From assembly GCA_002327765.1 (NCBI GenBank), contig DCUH01000008.1:24330-72441 (forward strand): 48,112 nucleotides of DNA, in the 5' to 3' direction. This stretch comes from a bacterium UBA2219. GTDB lineage: Bacteria > Desulfobacterota > Deferrimicrobia > Deferrimicrobiales > Deferrimicrobiaceae. Shown here in pieces: positions 1 through 9,127 of the stretch (position 1 is its first letter; every line of letters starts with the position of its first letter). The translations under genes and the position numbers were made by a program. The notes below the pieces were generated by a model, which saw only the letters and a list, made by a program, of their open reading frames with translations, was not told the origin of the DNA and did not search any database.

Positions 1-96
1 TTTCAATCAACTATCGTGCCATCTTTGGCAACCATTGATCTGCAAAGAGAATTCAAGCGTACAGCCGCCGCTTCCCGGGTTCCGCGGGGAAAAATA

Positions 97-603
97 TCAC
101 TGCGCGGGAAAATTTTTCACTCCGGAGGCCATCCTGCGGACCAGGGCGGCGGCCCTCTTCGGCTCCATGGCCGAGAGCACGCTGCTGGCCTTGCGCCCCT
201 TCATCCTCGAGAGGATGGCGGCGGCCATGCCTTCGTCCAGGGCATCGATCCGGGGGGCGGCCGTCTCCGGCGTCATTCCCTCGAACAGCTTCACGAGGTT
301 GTCGACCTTCGCCTCGTCCTCCTCCCGCCTGCGCTTCTCCCTCGCCTCCACGTCGGCGAGGAGCTTCTCGTATTTCGAGATCTTCGCGTCGACCTCTTTC
401 CGGAGGGAGAGGAGCCGCTCCTCTTCCGCCTTCACCGCCCTTTCCCGCTCGGCCAGCTCCGCCGCGCGGTCGGGCGACGCGGCGGCGGGGGCGGCCTGCG
501 GCGCCTCGGCCGGGGAAGCCGCGAATGCGTCCGGGACGACGGCCTGAAGGAAGGCCGCGAGCAGTACCGGGAGGAGCGCCCGGACGGCGCGCCGGGGCCT
601 CAC
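97..603 (-). CDS. motE: MotE-like flagellar motility protein (MgtE-N-like domain)
   Basis: 168 aa. Residues about 1-29 look like a Sec signal peptide (basic start, hydrophobic core, ending DAFAAS), so the protein should be periplasmic or membrane-anchored. Residues about 45-100 are a highly charged, Glu/Arg/Lys-rich probable coiled coil. The last 60 residues resemble the MgtE N-terminal helical repeat (LFEGMTPETAAPRIDALDEG...AAAILSRM...ALVRRMA), the hallmark of the MotE family, whose members assist MotC or stator function. The start codon overlaps the fliJ stop by 4 bases (ATGA), so it is the last visible gene of the flagellar operon. The assignment is from domain pattern and position; the exact partner is not shown by the sequence. 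Confidence 0.75.
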   Translation of the reverse strand: MRPRRAVRALLPVLLAAFLQAVVPDAFAASPAEAPQAAPAAASPDRAAELAERERAVKAEEERLLSLRKEVDAKISKYEKLLADVEAREKRRREEDEAKVDNLVKLFEGMTPETAAPRIDALDEGMAAAILSRMKGRKASSVLSAMEPKRAAALVRRMASGVKNFPAQ

Positions 604-1040
604 GACTTCCCCTGCCGCATCGTGAAGATCGAGTCCATCTCCTTGCGCTCCTTCCGCAGCTCCTCTTTCAGGTTCTCCCGGGTGCGGCGGTCCTTGAGCG
701 CCTCGACGACCCGGGTTTCCTTGTGCGCCTCCACGAGAGCCCCGTGCCTGGCGTCGAGCGACGCGAGGGCGCGGGCGATATCGGCCTTTCTCGAGTCCAT
801 CTCCATCTGGAGGTGGAACAGGTAGCCCTGGTAGATCATCATCTCCTGGGAAGCGAGCGTCCCGCCGGCCTGCTTGCGCCGGAACTCCTCGAGCGTCTCC
901 GTGTACGCCCCCTCGAGCGAGGAGAGCCGCATCTGCTTCACGGCGATGTCGTTGCGAAGGGCGCGGACCTCGAGCTCGATCTCCTCTTCCCGCCGCTCCT
1001 TGAGGTGCAAGACCTTGTTAATCGTTGCGAGCCGGTTCAT
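600..1040 (-). CDS. fliJ: flagellar export protein FliJ
   Basis: 146 aa and nearly all charged helix (Arg/Glu/Lys-rich, few Gly or Pro), as expected of the two-helix coiled-coil FliJ. FliJ is the soluble export chaperone that inserts in the FliI hexamer and couples it to the FlhA export gate. Length matches the family (about 140-150 aa). It begins inside the end of fliI (23-base overlap) and its stop overlaps the motE start. FliJ sequences diverge strongly, so identity rests on coiled-coil character, size and the invariant fliI-fliJ order. Confidence 0.8.
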   Translation of the reverse strand: MNRLATINKVLHLKERREEEIELEVRALRNDIAVKQMRLSSLEGAYTETLEEFRRKQAGGTLASQEMMIYQGYLFHLQMEMDSRKADIARALASLDARHGALVEAHKETRVVEALKDRRTRENLKEELRKERKEMDSIFTMRQGKS

Positions 1041-2358
1041 TGTCGTTTCCGACGAACAGTTTCTGGAGCTGCACGACGCTGTCCCGGAACTTGTACCGCT
1101 CGTTCATCTCCTGCCGCAGGTACATTTTGAGCGACTCGATCATGCGGATGGCGCGGTCCACCTTGGGGTTGGACCCCTCCTTGTAGGCGCCGATGTTGAT
1201 CATGTCCTCGTGCTTGCGGTAGACCGCCAGGACCTCGCCGAAGCGGCCCGCAAGCTCCTTGTGGGCGGGGTCGACGATATCGGGCATCACGCGGCTGATG
1301 GACCGGAGGATGTCGATGGCGGGGTACTGGTTCTCCATCGCCAGCTCGCGGGACAGGACGATGTGGCCGTCGAGTATGGCCATCGACGCGTCCGCCACGG
1401 GGTCCGAGAGGTCGTCCCCCTCGACGAGCACCGTGTAGAGCCCCGTGATGCTCCCCTTCCCCTCCTTCGTGCCCGCGCGCTCGAGGAGCTTGGAGAGGAG
1501 GCTCGTGAGGGAGGGGGTGTACCCCTTGGTCGTCGGGGGTTCTCCCAGGGCGAGCCCGATCTCGCGCTGCGCCATCGCCACGCGCGTCAGCGAGTCCATG
1601 AAGAGGAGGACGTCGTCGCCGCGGTCCCGGAAATACTCCGCGATGGCCGTGGCGGTGAACGCGGCGCGAAGCTTCATCAGCGCCGGCTGCTCGGAGGTGG
1701 AAACCACGACGACGGATTTCCGCATCCCCTCCTCGCCGAGGTTCCGCTCCATGAACTCCCGGACCTCCCGGCCGCGCTCTCCGACGAGGGCAATGACGTT
1801 GACGGAGGCATCGGTGTATTTCGCTATCATCCCCAGGAGGACGCTTTTCCCGACGCCCGCCCCCGCCATGATTCCAAGCCGCTGCCCTTTCCCGCAGGTC
1901 AGGAGGCCGTTCATCGCGCGGATCCCCAGGTCGATGGGCTCCGTGATCCGGCGCCGCTTGAGCGGGTCGGGGGAGGCGCCGAACAGCGGGTGCGCGGGAC
2001 CGCGCAGCGGCCCCTTCCCGTCGAGCGGGTTGCCCATCCCGTCGATGACCCGCCCGATCAGCCCCTGCCCGACGCGGACGAACACCTTCTTCCCTACGGA
2101 GTGGACCCGGCTGCCGAGCTTGATGCGGGAGATGTCGCCGATGGCCATCAGGAGCGCCTTCCCGTCCCGGAAGCCGACGACCTCGGCCCCGACGGGCGAC
2201 CCGCCGTCGGAGAAGATCTCGCACGCCTCCCCGATGGAGACCGACAGGCCGGTGGCCTTGATGAGAAGCCCCGTGATCTCCACGATCCTCCCGTAGACCC
2301 GGAGCGGCTCGCACCGCTCCGCGGCGCGGATGCAGCAGGAGAGGTCAACGCTCGGCAC
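1018..2358 (-). CDS. fliI: flagellum-specific ATP synthase FliI
   Basis: 446 aa. This is the cytoplasmic hexameric ATPase of the flagellar type III export apparatus. A Walker A motif GAGVGKS is at residues 166-172 and a Walker B segment (LLFMDSLTR) ends near residue 259. The GERGREVREF and YPAIDILRSISRVMP stretches are typical of F1-beta-like export ATPases. Length fits the family (about 440-460 aa). The start overlaps the end of fliH by 14 bases and the end overlaps fliJ, implying coupled translation of the FliH-FliI-FliJ complex. Confidence 0.96.
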   Translation of the reverse strand: MPSVDLSCCIRAAERCEPLRVYGRIVEITGLLIKATGLSVSIGEACEIFSDGGSPVGAEVVGFRDGKALLMAIGDISRIKLGSRVHSVGKKVFVRVGQGLIGRVIDGMGNPLDGKGPLRGPAHPLFGASPDPLKRRRITEPIDLGIRAMNGLLTCGKGQRLGIMAGAGVGKSVLLGMIAKYTDASVNVIALVGERGREVREFMERNLGEEGMRKSVVVVSTSEQPALMKLRAAFTATAIAEYFRDRGDDVLLFMDSLTRVAMAQREIGLALGEPPTTKGYTPSLTSLLSKLLERAGTKEGKGSITGLYTVLVEGDDLSDPVADASMAILDGHIVLSRELAMENQYPAIDILRSISRVMPDIVDPAHKELAGRFGEVLAVYRKHEDMINIGAYKEGSNPKVDRAIRMIESLKMYLRQEMNERYKFRDSVVQLQKLFVGNDNEPARND

Positions 2359-2980
2359 GCGCGCTCCTCAGCTCGTCCATGATGACGCGGATCTGCTCGT
2401 CGACGTCCGTAAGCACCTCTTCCGTCCCTCCCGTCACGATCGGGCCGTGGACGGGCACGGACGGGTCGACGTCCAGGAGGATGTCCGCCTGGAACTCGGC
2501 CGAGCGCCCTTTCAGGCTCGAGATGACCCGGGAGAGGTCGGGATGGACCCGGATCGTCACCGACCCGGACCGCTCGATCCGGCGGATCGCCTCCTTCACG
2601 ATCTCCACGATGCGCTCGGGGTTCTCGGAGAGCTCCCCGGCGAGGACGCGCCGGGCGACGGCTACGGCGAGCTCGACGACCTGCGGCTCGGTCTCGTGCA
2701 CGACCTGCTTACGGAACTCCTCCACTCCGGCGATCGCGGCCGACAGGCCCGCAAGGATCTGCGCCGCCTCCCGGGCCGCGCTTTCCTCCCCGGCCCTGCG
2801 CCCCTCCGCGAACCCCTTCGCGAACGCTTCCTTCTCGATGTCGGCGGCGGTCCGGGCGGGCGGCGGCGCGATCTTCCGTTCGGACTTCCACGCGGTGCGC
2901 AGCGGCTCCTTCCCCCCCTCGAACGTGGGGAGGTCGAACTTCGATACCGTCTCCTCGGAGACGAGCTTCGCCTTATACAA
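2345..2980 (-). CDS. fliH: flagellar assembly protein FliH
   Basis: 211 aa. FliH is the negative regulator and peripheral stalk of the FliI ATPase. Residues about 48-85 are Ala/Glu/Arg-rich helix with small-residue periodicity (AFAKGFAEGRRAGEESA), the GxxxG-like region of FliH. The C-terminal half (VAVARRVLAGEL...VTIRVHPDL) matches the FliH/YscL domain that resembles ATP synthase subunits b and delta. It overlaps fliG by 8 bases upstream and fliI by 14 downstream. Family, position and size agree. Confidence 0.9.
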   Translation of the reverse strand: MYKAKLVSEETVSKFDLPTFEGGKEPLRTAWKSERKIAPPPARTAADIEKEAFAKGFAEGRRAGEESAAREAAQILAGLSAAIAGVEEFRKQVVHETEPQVVELAVAVARRVLAGELSENPERIVEIVKEAIRRIERSGSVTIRVHPDLSRVISSLKGRSAEFQADILLDVDPSVPVHGPIVTGGTEEVLTDVDEQIRVIMDELRSARAER

Positions 2981-3968
2981 CGACTTCCTCCGCGCCGCCG
3001 CGGCCGATCACGATCTTGCCCTCCTGCTCGAGCTTCCGGGCGACCCCCACGATCTTGAGCTGCGCCTTCTCGACGTCGGTCACCTTGACCGGCCCCTTCG
3101 TCGCGATCTCCTCCTTCAGGATCTCGGAGGCCCGCTGCGACATGTTCTTGAAGATCTTCGCCTTCAGCCCGTCGGAGGCGGTCTTGAGCGCCAGGGAAAG
3201 CTCCTCGGTGCTGACTTCCTTCAGGACCATCTGGATGGAGCGGTCGTCGAGCTCGACGAGGTCGTCGAACACGAACATGAGCTCGCGGATCGAGTCGGCG
3301 AGCGCCTTGTCCTTCTCCTCGAGCTTCAGGAACAGCGCCTCCTCCGTCGAGCGGTCGGAATGGTTCAGGATCTCGGCGATCGTCTTCATCCCGCCCACCT
3401 TGATGCCGGCTGCGCTGACCCCCATCTCGACCTGGCTGTCGAACACGTCCCGGATCTCCTCGATGGCGGTCTCCGGGATCCGCTCGGTGACGGCGATCCG
3501 CATCGCGACGTTGGCCCGCAGGTCCTCGTTGAAGAGCGCCAGCACCTCGGCCGCGCGGACCGGCTCGAGGAGGCAAAGGATGAACGCCACGGTCTGCGGG
3601 TGCTCGCCCATGAGGAGGTTCGCCAGCGCCCAGGGGTCGACCCAGCGCAGCGAGTCGAAGGGGGCGTCCTTCAGCGCGCGCTCGAGCACCTTGGTCGCGT
3701 TGTCCTCGCCGAAACCCTTCGAGAGGACCTTCTTGATGTACTCGTCGCCGGCGACGAACTGGATGTCGTCGCGCGCGATGATCCCGGTGACTTCCTTCAG
3801 GACCGTCTCGAGCGTGTCCTTCTTGATCGTCTTGAGGCGGCTCATCTGCGTGGTGATCTTGCCGACCTCGTGCATGTCGAGGCTTTTCAGCACCTCGGCC
3901 GCGGTCTCCTCCCCGACGAGGCTCAGGAGGATCGCGGATTTCTCCTGTCCGCTGAGCTGGTTGGCCAT
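2973..3968 (-). CDS. fliG: flagellar motor switch protein FliG
   Basis: 331 aa, the standard FliG length. The N-terminal domain (SGQEKSAILLSLVGEETAAEVLKSL) binds FliF. The middle domain carries the EHPQT motif (GEHPQTVAFILCLL). The C-terminal domain has the charged torque helix region (LDDRSIQMVLKEVSTEELSLALK). It sits on the cytoplasmic face of the MS ring, where it contacts MotA and FliM. The start codon lies directly after the fliF stop, and the gene overlaps fliH. Confidence 0.97.
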   Translation of the reverse strand: MANQLSGQEKSAILLSLVGEETAAEVLKSLDMHEVGKITTQMSRLKTIKKDTLETVLKEVTGIIARDDIQFVAGDEYIKKVLSKGFGEDNATKVLERALKDAPFDSLRWVDPWALANLLMGEHPQTVAFILCLLEPVRAAEVLALFNEDLRANVAMRIAVTERIPETAIEEIRDVFDSQVEMGVSAAGIKVGGMKTIAEILNHSDRSTEEALFLKLEEKDKALADSIRELMFVFDDLVELDDRSIQMVLKEVSTEELSLALKTASDGLKAKIFKNMSQRASEILKEEIATKGPVKVTDVEKAQLKIVGVARKLEQEGKIVIGRGGAEEVVV

Positions 3969-5507
3969 CTAACGGATCCATCCCTTGATGATGTTCGCGG
4001 CGTCCTGCGGGTTCTTTCGGGCCCACTCGGTCACCTGCTCCTTGACCGGGAGCTCCTTCTGCTGCGCCGCGGCCATCTGGCCCGCGAGCTCGCCCGCCGA
4101 GGGGGAGATCGTCCCGCGGTAGGCGGCGCCGCCGCCCCCGCCGGCCGCCGACAGCGACTGCGCGAGCGGCCGCAGCACGAACAGGGAGAGGAGGATCACC
4201 GCGAGCAGCGGCGCCGCGTACCGGGCCGCCGGCGCCGCCATTGCCACGTAGTCGGTCTTGGCGGGCGGGAGCTCCTCCTCGCGGGCGACGTCGAACGGCA
4301 TGTTCACGACCTTGACCTGGTCGCCGCGGTCCTGGGTGAAGCCGATGGTCTCCTTTACCAGCTCCTCGTACCGGCGGATCTCCTCCTCCTTGCGCGGGAC
4401 GTACTTCATCTCCTTCGATCCCTGCTGGGCGACGTAGGTGCCGTCCACGAGGACCGCGGCCGTGATCTTCTTGACCGCGCCAGGGGCGTTGACCGTCCGG
4501 CTGATCACCTTCGTGATCTCGTAGTTGACCGTCTGGCTCTGCTTCTCGGACGAGCCCTGCGCCGGGTTGGAGGCGACCGCCTTCTTCCCCGGGAGGTTCG
4601 AGGTCACGCCCGGGACGCCGCTGGCGCCGACGGTGGAGGACTTCTCGGTCTGCTTCTGCTCGCTGCGGACGACCTGGCTCTCCGGGTCGAACTTCTCCTC
4701 GGTCGTCTCCACGCGGCTCATGTCGATCTCGGCGGAGACCTTCGCCCGCACCTTCCCCTTGCCGACGACGGGCTCGAGGATGGACGCGATCCGCGTCTCG
4801 AGGTCGTGCGTGAAGCTGCTCTGGAACTCGAACTGGCTCGCGCTCATGCCCACGAGGTCGCCCGAGGGCCTCGACAGGATGTTGCCCCTCGTGTCGACGA
4901 CGGTCACGTCCTTGGAGTCGAGCCCCTCGACGCTGCTGGCGACGAGGTGGACGACCCCCTCCACCTGGTTGACGGTCAGGCTCCGCCCCTGCCGGAGCTT
5001 CACGAGCACGGAGGAGGTGGCCCGGTTCTCCTCGCCTTCCCGCACGAACAGCGACTTCTCCGGGATCGCGAGGTGGACGCGGCACTGCTCCACGGGCCCC
5101 ATCGCCATGATGGTCCGGGCGAGCTCTCCCTGGAGCGCCCTCTTGTAGTTGAGCTTCTGGACAAACTCGGTGGTGCCGAAGGACGTCTTGTCGAAGATCT
5201 CGAAGCCGATCCCTCCGCCCTGCGGCAGCCCCTGGGAGGCGAGCTGGAGGCGCGCGTCGTAGACCTTGCTCGTCGGAACGTAGATCCCGCCCGCCTCGGC
5301 GCGGTACGGGATCTTCATCTCCTTGAGCTTCAGGGCGATCTGGCCGGAGTCGGCCTCGGACAGGTTCGCGAAGAGGACCTGGTATTCCTCCTTCTGGGAC
5401 CACGAGAACGCCAGGACGACGAGGGCGATGGAGGCGACGATCACCGACAGCGCGACCGCCTTCTTCCGTGCCGGCCAGTCCTTGACGACGTCGATCATGT
5501 TGGGCAT
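3969..5507 (-). CDS. fliF: flagellar MS-ring protein FliF
   Basis: 512 aa. FliF builds the MS ring in the inner membrane. A first membrane segment is at about residues 15-36 (AVALSVIVASIALVVLAF). Ring-building domains follow, including YQVLFANLSEADSGQI and VEQCRVHLAIPEKSLFVREGEE. A second membrane segment is near residues 428-448 (ARYAAPLLAVILLSLFVLRPL), followed by a short cytoplasmic FliG-binding tail ending IIKGWIR. Slightly shorter than the E. coli protein, as in many deltaproteobacteria. It lies 35 bases after fliE. Confidence 0.96.
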   Translation of the reverse strand: MPNMIDVVKDWPARKKAVALSVIVASIALVVLAFSWSQKEEYQVLFANLSEADSGQIALKLKEMKIPYRAEAGGIYVPTSKVYDARLQLASQGLPQGGGIGFEIFDKTSFGTTEFVQKLNYKRALQGELARTIMAMGPVEQCRVHLAIPEKSLFVREGEENRATSSVLVKLRQGRSLTVNQVEGVVHLVASSVEGLDSKDVTVVDTRGNILSRPSGDLVGMSASQFEFQSSFTHDLETRIASILEPVVGKGKVRAKVSAEIDMSRVETTEEKFDPESQVVRSEQKQTEKSSTVGASGVPGVTSNLPGKKAVASNPAQGSSEKQSQTVNYEITKVISRTVNAPGAVKKITAAVLVDGTYVAQQGSKEMKYVPRKEEEIRRYEELVKETIGFTQDRGDQVKVVNMPFDVAREEELPPAKTDYVAMAAPAARYAAPLLAVILLSLFVLRPLAQSLSAAGGGGGAAYRGTISPSAGELAGQMAAAQQKELPVKEQVTEWARKNPQDAANIIKGWIR

Positions 5508-5542
5508 CCCTTGCGGTCCTCGCTTCCTTGTTTAAGAAAACG

Positions 5543-5839
5543 TCAGATGGACATCCTCATCACTTCCTGGTAGGCGTCGATCAGCCGGTTGCGGACCTCG
5601 ACCATCGTCTGGAAGGTCATGTCCGCCTTCTCCATCGCGATGATGGCGCTGGTCACGTCGCCACCGGAGGTGAGCTCCTTCACCGCCGTCTCCGTGTCCT
5701 TCTGCACCTGGGAGATCTTCCCCAGCGCGTCCTTGAGCAGGTCGTCGAAACCCGCCGCGCCGCCCGGCTTGGCGACCCCTACCGCCGGCGAAACGCTACC
5801 GACGCTCCCGATTCCGCGGATCAGCATGTCCGTCATCAC
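5543..5839 (-). CDS. fliE: flagellar hook-basal body complex protein FliE
   Basis: 98 aa. FliE is the small junction protein between MS ring and rod. The C-terminal half (IIAMEKADMTFQTMVEVRNRLIDAYQEVMRMSI) is the typical conserved FliE signature. The start overlaps the flgC stop (ATGA). The order flgB-flgC-fliE-fliF is the classical conserved arrangement. Confidence 0.95.
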   Translation of the reverse strand: MMTDMLIRGIGSVGSVSPAVGVAKPGGAAGFDDLLKDALGKISQVQKDTETAVKELTSGGDVTSAIIAMEKADMTFQTMVEVRNRLIDAYQEVMRMSI

Positions 5840-6249
5840 ACCCTCCCGAGCTCGAGCGACTTGAGCATCATGGTCTTGGCCGTGTTGTAGGTCGCCACGG
5901 AGGCCTCGTACGCCCGGTAGGCCATCATCATGTTGACCATCTCCTCCATCGCGTTGATGTCCGGCATCAGCACGACCCCTTCCTCGTTGGCGTCGGGGTG
6001 GCCGGGGTCGTAGACCGGCTTGGGCGGTTTTCCGTCGGTCACGACGTCGGCAACCTTGACACCCTTGAGCTCCGTCGAGCCGGATTCGAGGGCGGCGGAG
6101 GCGAAGACGACGTCCTGCCGCTTGTACGGCCCGCCCTCCTCCGTCCGGGTGGACTGCGCGTTCGCCAGGTTCGATGCGATGACGTTCATGCGGCGCCGCT
6201 GCGCCTCGAGGGCCGACCCGCTGATCGAAAGGATGTCGAAGGAATTCAT
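5836..6249 (-). CDS. flgC: flagellar basal-body rod protein FlgC
   Basis: 137 aa proximal rod protein. The N-terminal rod motif (ISGSALEAQRRRMNVIASNLANAQS) is followed by GGPYKRQDVVF. The C-terminus (DINAMEEMVNMMMAYRAYEASVATYNTAKTM) is the conserved axial-family helix. It lacks a signal peptide because it is exported by the flagellar apparatus. It starts 3 bases after flgB ends and overlaps fliE by 4 bases. Confidence 0.96.
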   Translation of the reverse strand: MNSFDILSISGSALEAQRRRMNVIASNLANAQSTRTEEGGPYKRQDVVFASAALESGSTELKGVKVADVVTDGKPPKPVYDPGHPDANEEGVVLMPDINAMEEMVNMMMAYRAYEASVATYNTAKTMMLKSLELGRV

Positions 6250-6252
6250 CGG

Positions 6253-6621
6253 TTACGTCCTCTTCAGTGCCTGTTTGTACATCTGGATGTTCTTGGAAAG
6301 GATCGTCGTGGCGGCCTGGAAAAAGATAGCGTTTTCGGTCATTTTTGCCACTTCCACGTCGAGTTCCACGTTGTTCTGGTCGCCCCAGGGAGACCGCTGG
6401 TCCGAGTCGACGCCGCCGCCTGCGGCCACGCCGGCCGGCGACATGTGGCCCGGGCTCGTGTTCCGCAGCTCGATGGTCGCCTCCGAAAGCGACTCGTTGA
6501 ACTTTACGTCCCGGGCCTTGTAGCCCGGGGTGTCGACGTTGGCGATGTTGGACGCGATGACCCCGTGGCGCATGGTCGACGCCCGGAGATGGCCTTCGAG
6601 GGTTTTGAAGATATCGCTCAT
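6253..6621 (-). CDS. flgB: flagellar basal-body rod protein FlgB
   Basis: 122 aa proximal rod protein, with an N-terminal axial motif (LRASTMRHGVIASNIANVDTPGYKARDVKF) and a conserved C-terminal helix. It is the first gene of the rod/MS-ring block. A GGAG ribosome site lies 5 bases before the ATG. The 41-base gap to the upstream regulator contains a sigma-54-like sequence, listed separately. Confidence 0.95.
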   Translation of the reverse strand: MSDIFKTLEGHLRASTMRHGVIASNIANVDTPGYKARDVKFNESLSEATIELRNTSPGHMSPAGVAAGGGVDSDQRSPWGDQNNVELDVEVAKMTENAIFFQAATTILSKNIQMYKQALKRT

Positions 6622-6636
6622 GTTGACTCCTGTTTA

Positions 6637-6652
6637 TTCAACAACCATGCCA
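6637..6652 (-). promoter_or_regulatory. possible sigma-54 -24/-12 element before flgB
   Basis: Read on the minus strand, TGGCATG-N4-TTGAA resembles the consensus TGGCACG-N4-TTGCW, with changes at one -24 position and at the C of the -12 GC. The predicted start would be near 6626, which would cut off the GGAG ribosome site of flgB. The site may therefore be fortuitous, or flgB may be mainly read through from upstream. Confidence 0.3.
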
Positions 6653-6662
6653 ATGAATAAAA

Positions 6663-7937
6663 TCACTGCCCGTACTCGGCCAGCTTGTTCCGGATCGTCC
6701 GTACCGTCACGCCGAGGATCGTCGCGGCCTTCGCCTTGTTCCCCCCGACCTCCTTGAGGGTCCGCAGGATCAGCTCCTTCTCCATGTCGCGAATTTTCCC
6801 AGCGAATCCGGCAGGTTCCTCCTGGTCGTCGAACAGGAGATCGTCCGGCCCGATGTGGTCCCCGCAGCAGAGGAGGACGGCCCGCCGGATCACGTTCTCC
6901 AGCTCGCGGACGTTCCCGCGCCACGGCCGGCTCGAAAGCAGCGCCATCCCCGCGTCCGTGAACCCCAGGGGCCCCTTGCCCTCGGCGGCGGAAAATTTTT
7001 CCGCGAAATGCGCCGCCAGCAACGGGATATCCGGGGGACGCTCGCGCAGCGGCGGCAGCCGAACGGGGAACACGTTGAGCCGGTAGAACAGGTCCTCCCG
7101 GAACCGCCCTTCCCGGCACTCCTTCTGGAGGTCCCGGTTCGTCGTGGCGATCACGCGGACGTCGACGGGGACGGGCTCCTTGCCGCCGACCCGGTCGACC
7201 TCCCTTTCCTGCAGGACGCGCAGCAGCTTGGGCTGGAGGGAGAGCGGCATCTCGCCGATCTCGTCGAGGAGGATCGTCCCGCCGGCGGCGAGCTCGATCT
7301 TGCCGGTCTTGCGCTCGGCGGCGCCGGTAAACGCCCCCTTCTCGTGCCCGAACAGCTCGGACTCCATCAGGTTCTCGGGGATCGCTCCGCAGTTGACGGC
7401 GACGAAGGGGTGATCGGCCCTGCGGCCGGTCTCGTGGATGAAGCGCGCGAGGAGCTCCTTCCCCGTGCCGCTTTCCCCGTGGATCAGGACGGAGATGTCG
7501 CTTGCCGCGATGTTGCGCGCCAGGGCGAGGATCTTCTCCATCCCCGGGTCGGCCGTGAGGATCCCGCGGGACGGCGCGGGGCGCGCCATCACCGACTCGA
7601 CCGCCTTCTTCAAGGAATCGAAGGAGAAAGGCTTCAGGAGGTAGTCCGTCGCCCCCTCCCGCATCGTCTCCACGGCGTTCTCCACGGTTCCGTAGCCGGT
7701 GATGACGAGGACCGGCTGGCTGGCGGAGCGCCGGCGGATCTCCCGCAGCAGGGTCAACCCGTCCATGCCGGGCATCTTCATGTCGGTCACGACGAGCGCG
7801 TAGTTCGTCCGGGCGATGCGCCCGATCGCCTCCAGGCCGTTCTCGCACACGTCCGCCCCATGGCCGATCTTCCGGATCGCCTCCTTCAGGGCGGAGCGCA
7901 TCTGGGGGTCGTCGTCGACGACGAGGATCGGCTTCAC
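6663..7937 (-). CDS. sigma-54-dependent response regulator (FlrC/FleR-like)
   Basis: 424 aa NtrC-family activator. It has a receiver domain at residues 1-120 with phospho-acceptor Asp52 (VVTDMKMPG) and an AAA+ domain with Walker A GESGTGK at 154-160. The sigma-54 contact loop GAFTGA is intact at 201-206. A Fis-type helix-turn-helix is at about 385-422 (GGNKAKAATILGVTVRTIRNKL). The start overlaps the kinase stop by 4 bases, so the pair forms one two-component system. Its place directly before flgB suggests it activates mid-class flagellar genes like FlrC or FleR; this role is inferred. Confidence 0.88.
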   Translation of the reverse strand: MKPILVVDDDPQMRSALKEAIRKIGHGADVCENGLEAIGRIARTNYALVVTDMKMPGMDGLTLLREIRRRSASQPVLVITGYGTVENAVETMREGATDYLLKPFSFDSLKKAVESVMARPAPSRGILTADPGMEKILALARNIAASDISVLIHGESGTGKELLARFIHETGRRADHPFVAVNCGAIPENLMESELFGHEKGAFTGAAERKTGKIELAAGGTILLDEIGEMPLSLQPKLLRVLQEREVDRVGGKEPVPVDVRVIATTNRDLQKECREGRFREDLFYRLNVFPVRLPPLRERPPDIPLLAAHFAEKFSAAEGKGPLGFTDAGMALLSSRPWRGNVRELENVIRRAVLLCCGDHIGPDDLLFDDQEEPAGFAGKIRDMEKELILRTLKEVGGNKAKAATILGVTVRTIRNKLAEYGQ

Positions 7938-9127
7938 GCGGCGGGCTCCTCCCGTGCGGTCGCGGGCGGGAAGTGGAGCTCGAAGACGCTGCCCATGCCC
8001 GGCGCGCTGCGGACCCGGATGAACCCGCGATGGGCCTCCATGATCCGCGAGGCGATCGCCAGCCCCAGCCCCGCTCCCTTCACCTTCGTGCTGTAGAACG
8101 GGTCGAAGATCCGCTCCAGGTTCTCCTCCCGGATCCCCTCACCCTCGTCGGACACCTCGATGACCGCGCCGCCGCCCTCCCTGCGGACGGAGACGCCGAT
8201 GCGCCCGCCGTCGTTCGTTGCCTGCACGGCGTTGAGCACCACGTTCAGAAGGACCTGCTTGAGGAGCTCCGCGTCGCCGGCGAGGAACGGGTTCTCCGCG
8301 ATGTCGCGGTCGACCGGGATCCCGCGCGACGCCGTCATCGGCTCCAGCAGGCGCAGCGTCTCCCCCACCACGGAGGCCGCGTCGATCCTCGCGATCGACG
8401 GCTTCTGCTGCCGGGCGAAAAGCAGCATGTTGGTGAGGATGTTGTTCAGGCTCAGGATCCCGCTCGAGATCCCGCGGGAAAGGCGGGACGCCTCGCCGTC
8501 GCCGAGCTCGCTCTCGAGCATCGTCGCGTAGAGCTCGATGCTGCAGAGGGGGCTGCGGATCTCGTGCACGATCTTGGCGGCCATCTCGCCCATCCGGATG
8601 AGACGGCGGTTCCGCTCGGACTGGGATTCCAGCTCCTTCATCCGGGTGATGTCCTGGATCAGCAGCACGCAGCCCCGGACGGCCCCTTCGGGATCCACGA
8701 CGTCCGAGCGGGACGCGAAGACGTCGAACCGCTTCCCGTTGGCGACGAGGGCCGTGTCGCCCCCCTCGCACACCAGGGAGAAACCGAGCGACTCGAACGG
8801 GCGCCCGACGGCGTCCGCGGCGGAGGGGCCGATCATCTCGACCGCGGCCCGGTTCACCATCGCCACGTTCCCGTCCCGGTCGAGCACGATGAGCGCCTCG
8901 GCCATGCTCTGGAGGATGCACCGCAGGCTGTCCTTCGCGGAAGTGGCGTCCGCCAGCGCCGCCTTGAGCTGCTCGTTGCGCTCCTCGAGCTCGACCGTCA
9001 GGTACCGGACCTTCTCCCGCAGCATGTCGTAATACCGCTCGAGCAGCCCGGACGTGGCCGCGAACGAGGAGAACGCCTCGTTCAGATGCCGGATCCGGTC
9101 CGCCGGGACCTCGCCGCTATTGCCCAT
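7934..9127 (-). CDS. soluble PAS-domain sensor histidine kinase (FlrB/FleS-like)
   Basis: 397 aa with no membrane segment. A coiled-coil-like N-terminus to about residue 70 precedes a PAS domain (about 70-165, LDRDGNVAMVNRAAVEMIG). The HisKA dimerisation domain has phospho-acceptor His188 (KIVHEIRSPL). The HATPase domain shows an N-box (LNVVLNAVQAT), G1 (DEGEGI), F-box (FDPFYSTKV) and G2 (GLGLAI). Cytosolic PAS kinases paired with a sigma-54 regulator beside flagellar genes are typical of FlrB/FleS. It overlaps the TPR gene by 11 bases and the regulator by 4. Confidence 0.87.
   Translation of the reverse strand: MGNSGEVPADRIRHLNEAFSSFAATSGLLERYYDMLREKVRYLTVELEERNEQLKAALADATSAKDSLRCILQSMAEALIVLDRDGNVAMVNRAAVEMIGPSAADAVGRPFESLGFSLVCEGGDTALVANGKRFDVFASRSDVVDPEGAVRGCVLLIQDITRMKELESQSERNRRLIRMGEMAAKIVHEIRSPLCSIELYATMLESELGDGEASRLSRGISSGILSLNNILTNMLLFARQQKPSIARIDAASVVGETLRLLEPMTASRGIPVDRDIAENPFLAGDAELLKQVLLNVVLNAVQATNDGGRIGVSVRREGGGAVIEVSDEGEGIREENLERIFDPFYSTKVKGAGLGLAIASRIMEAHRGFIRVRSAPGMGSVFELHFPPATAREEPAA

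Noticed and set aside
1..96. Short coding frames at the left edge
   Set aside because: No ribosome site, family motif or codon pattern supports a gene; the A/T-rich GGGGAAAAAT stretches look like intergenic DNA after the motE-like gene.
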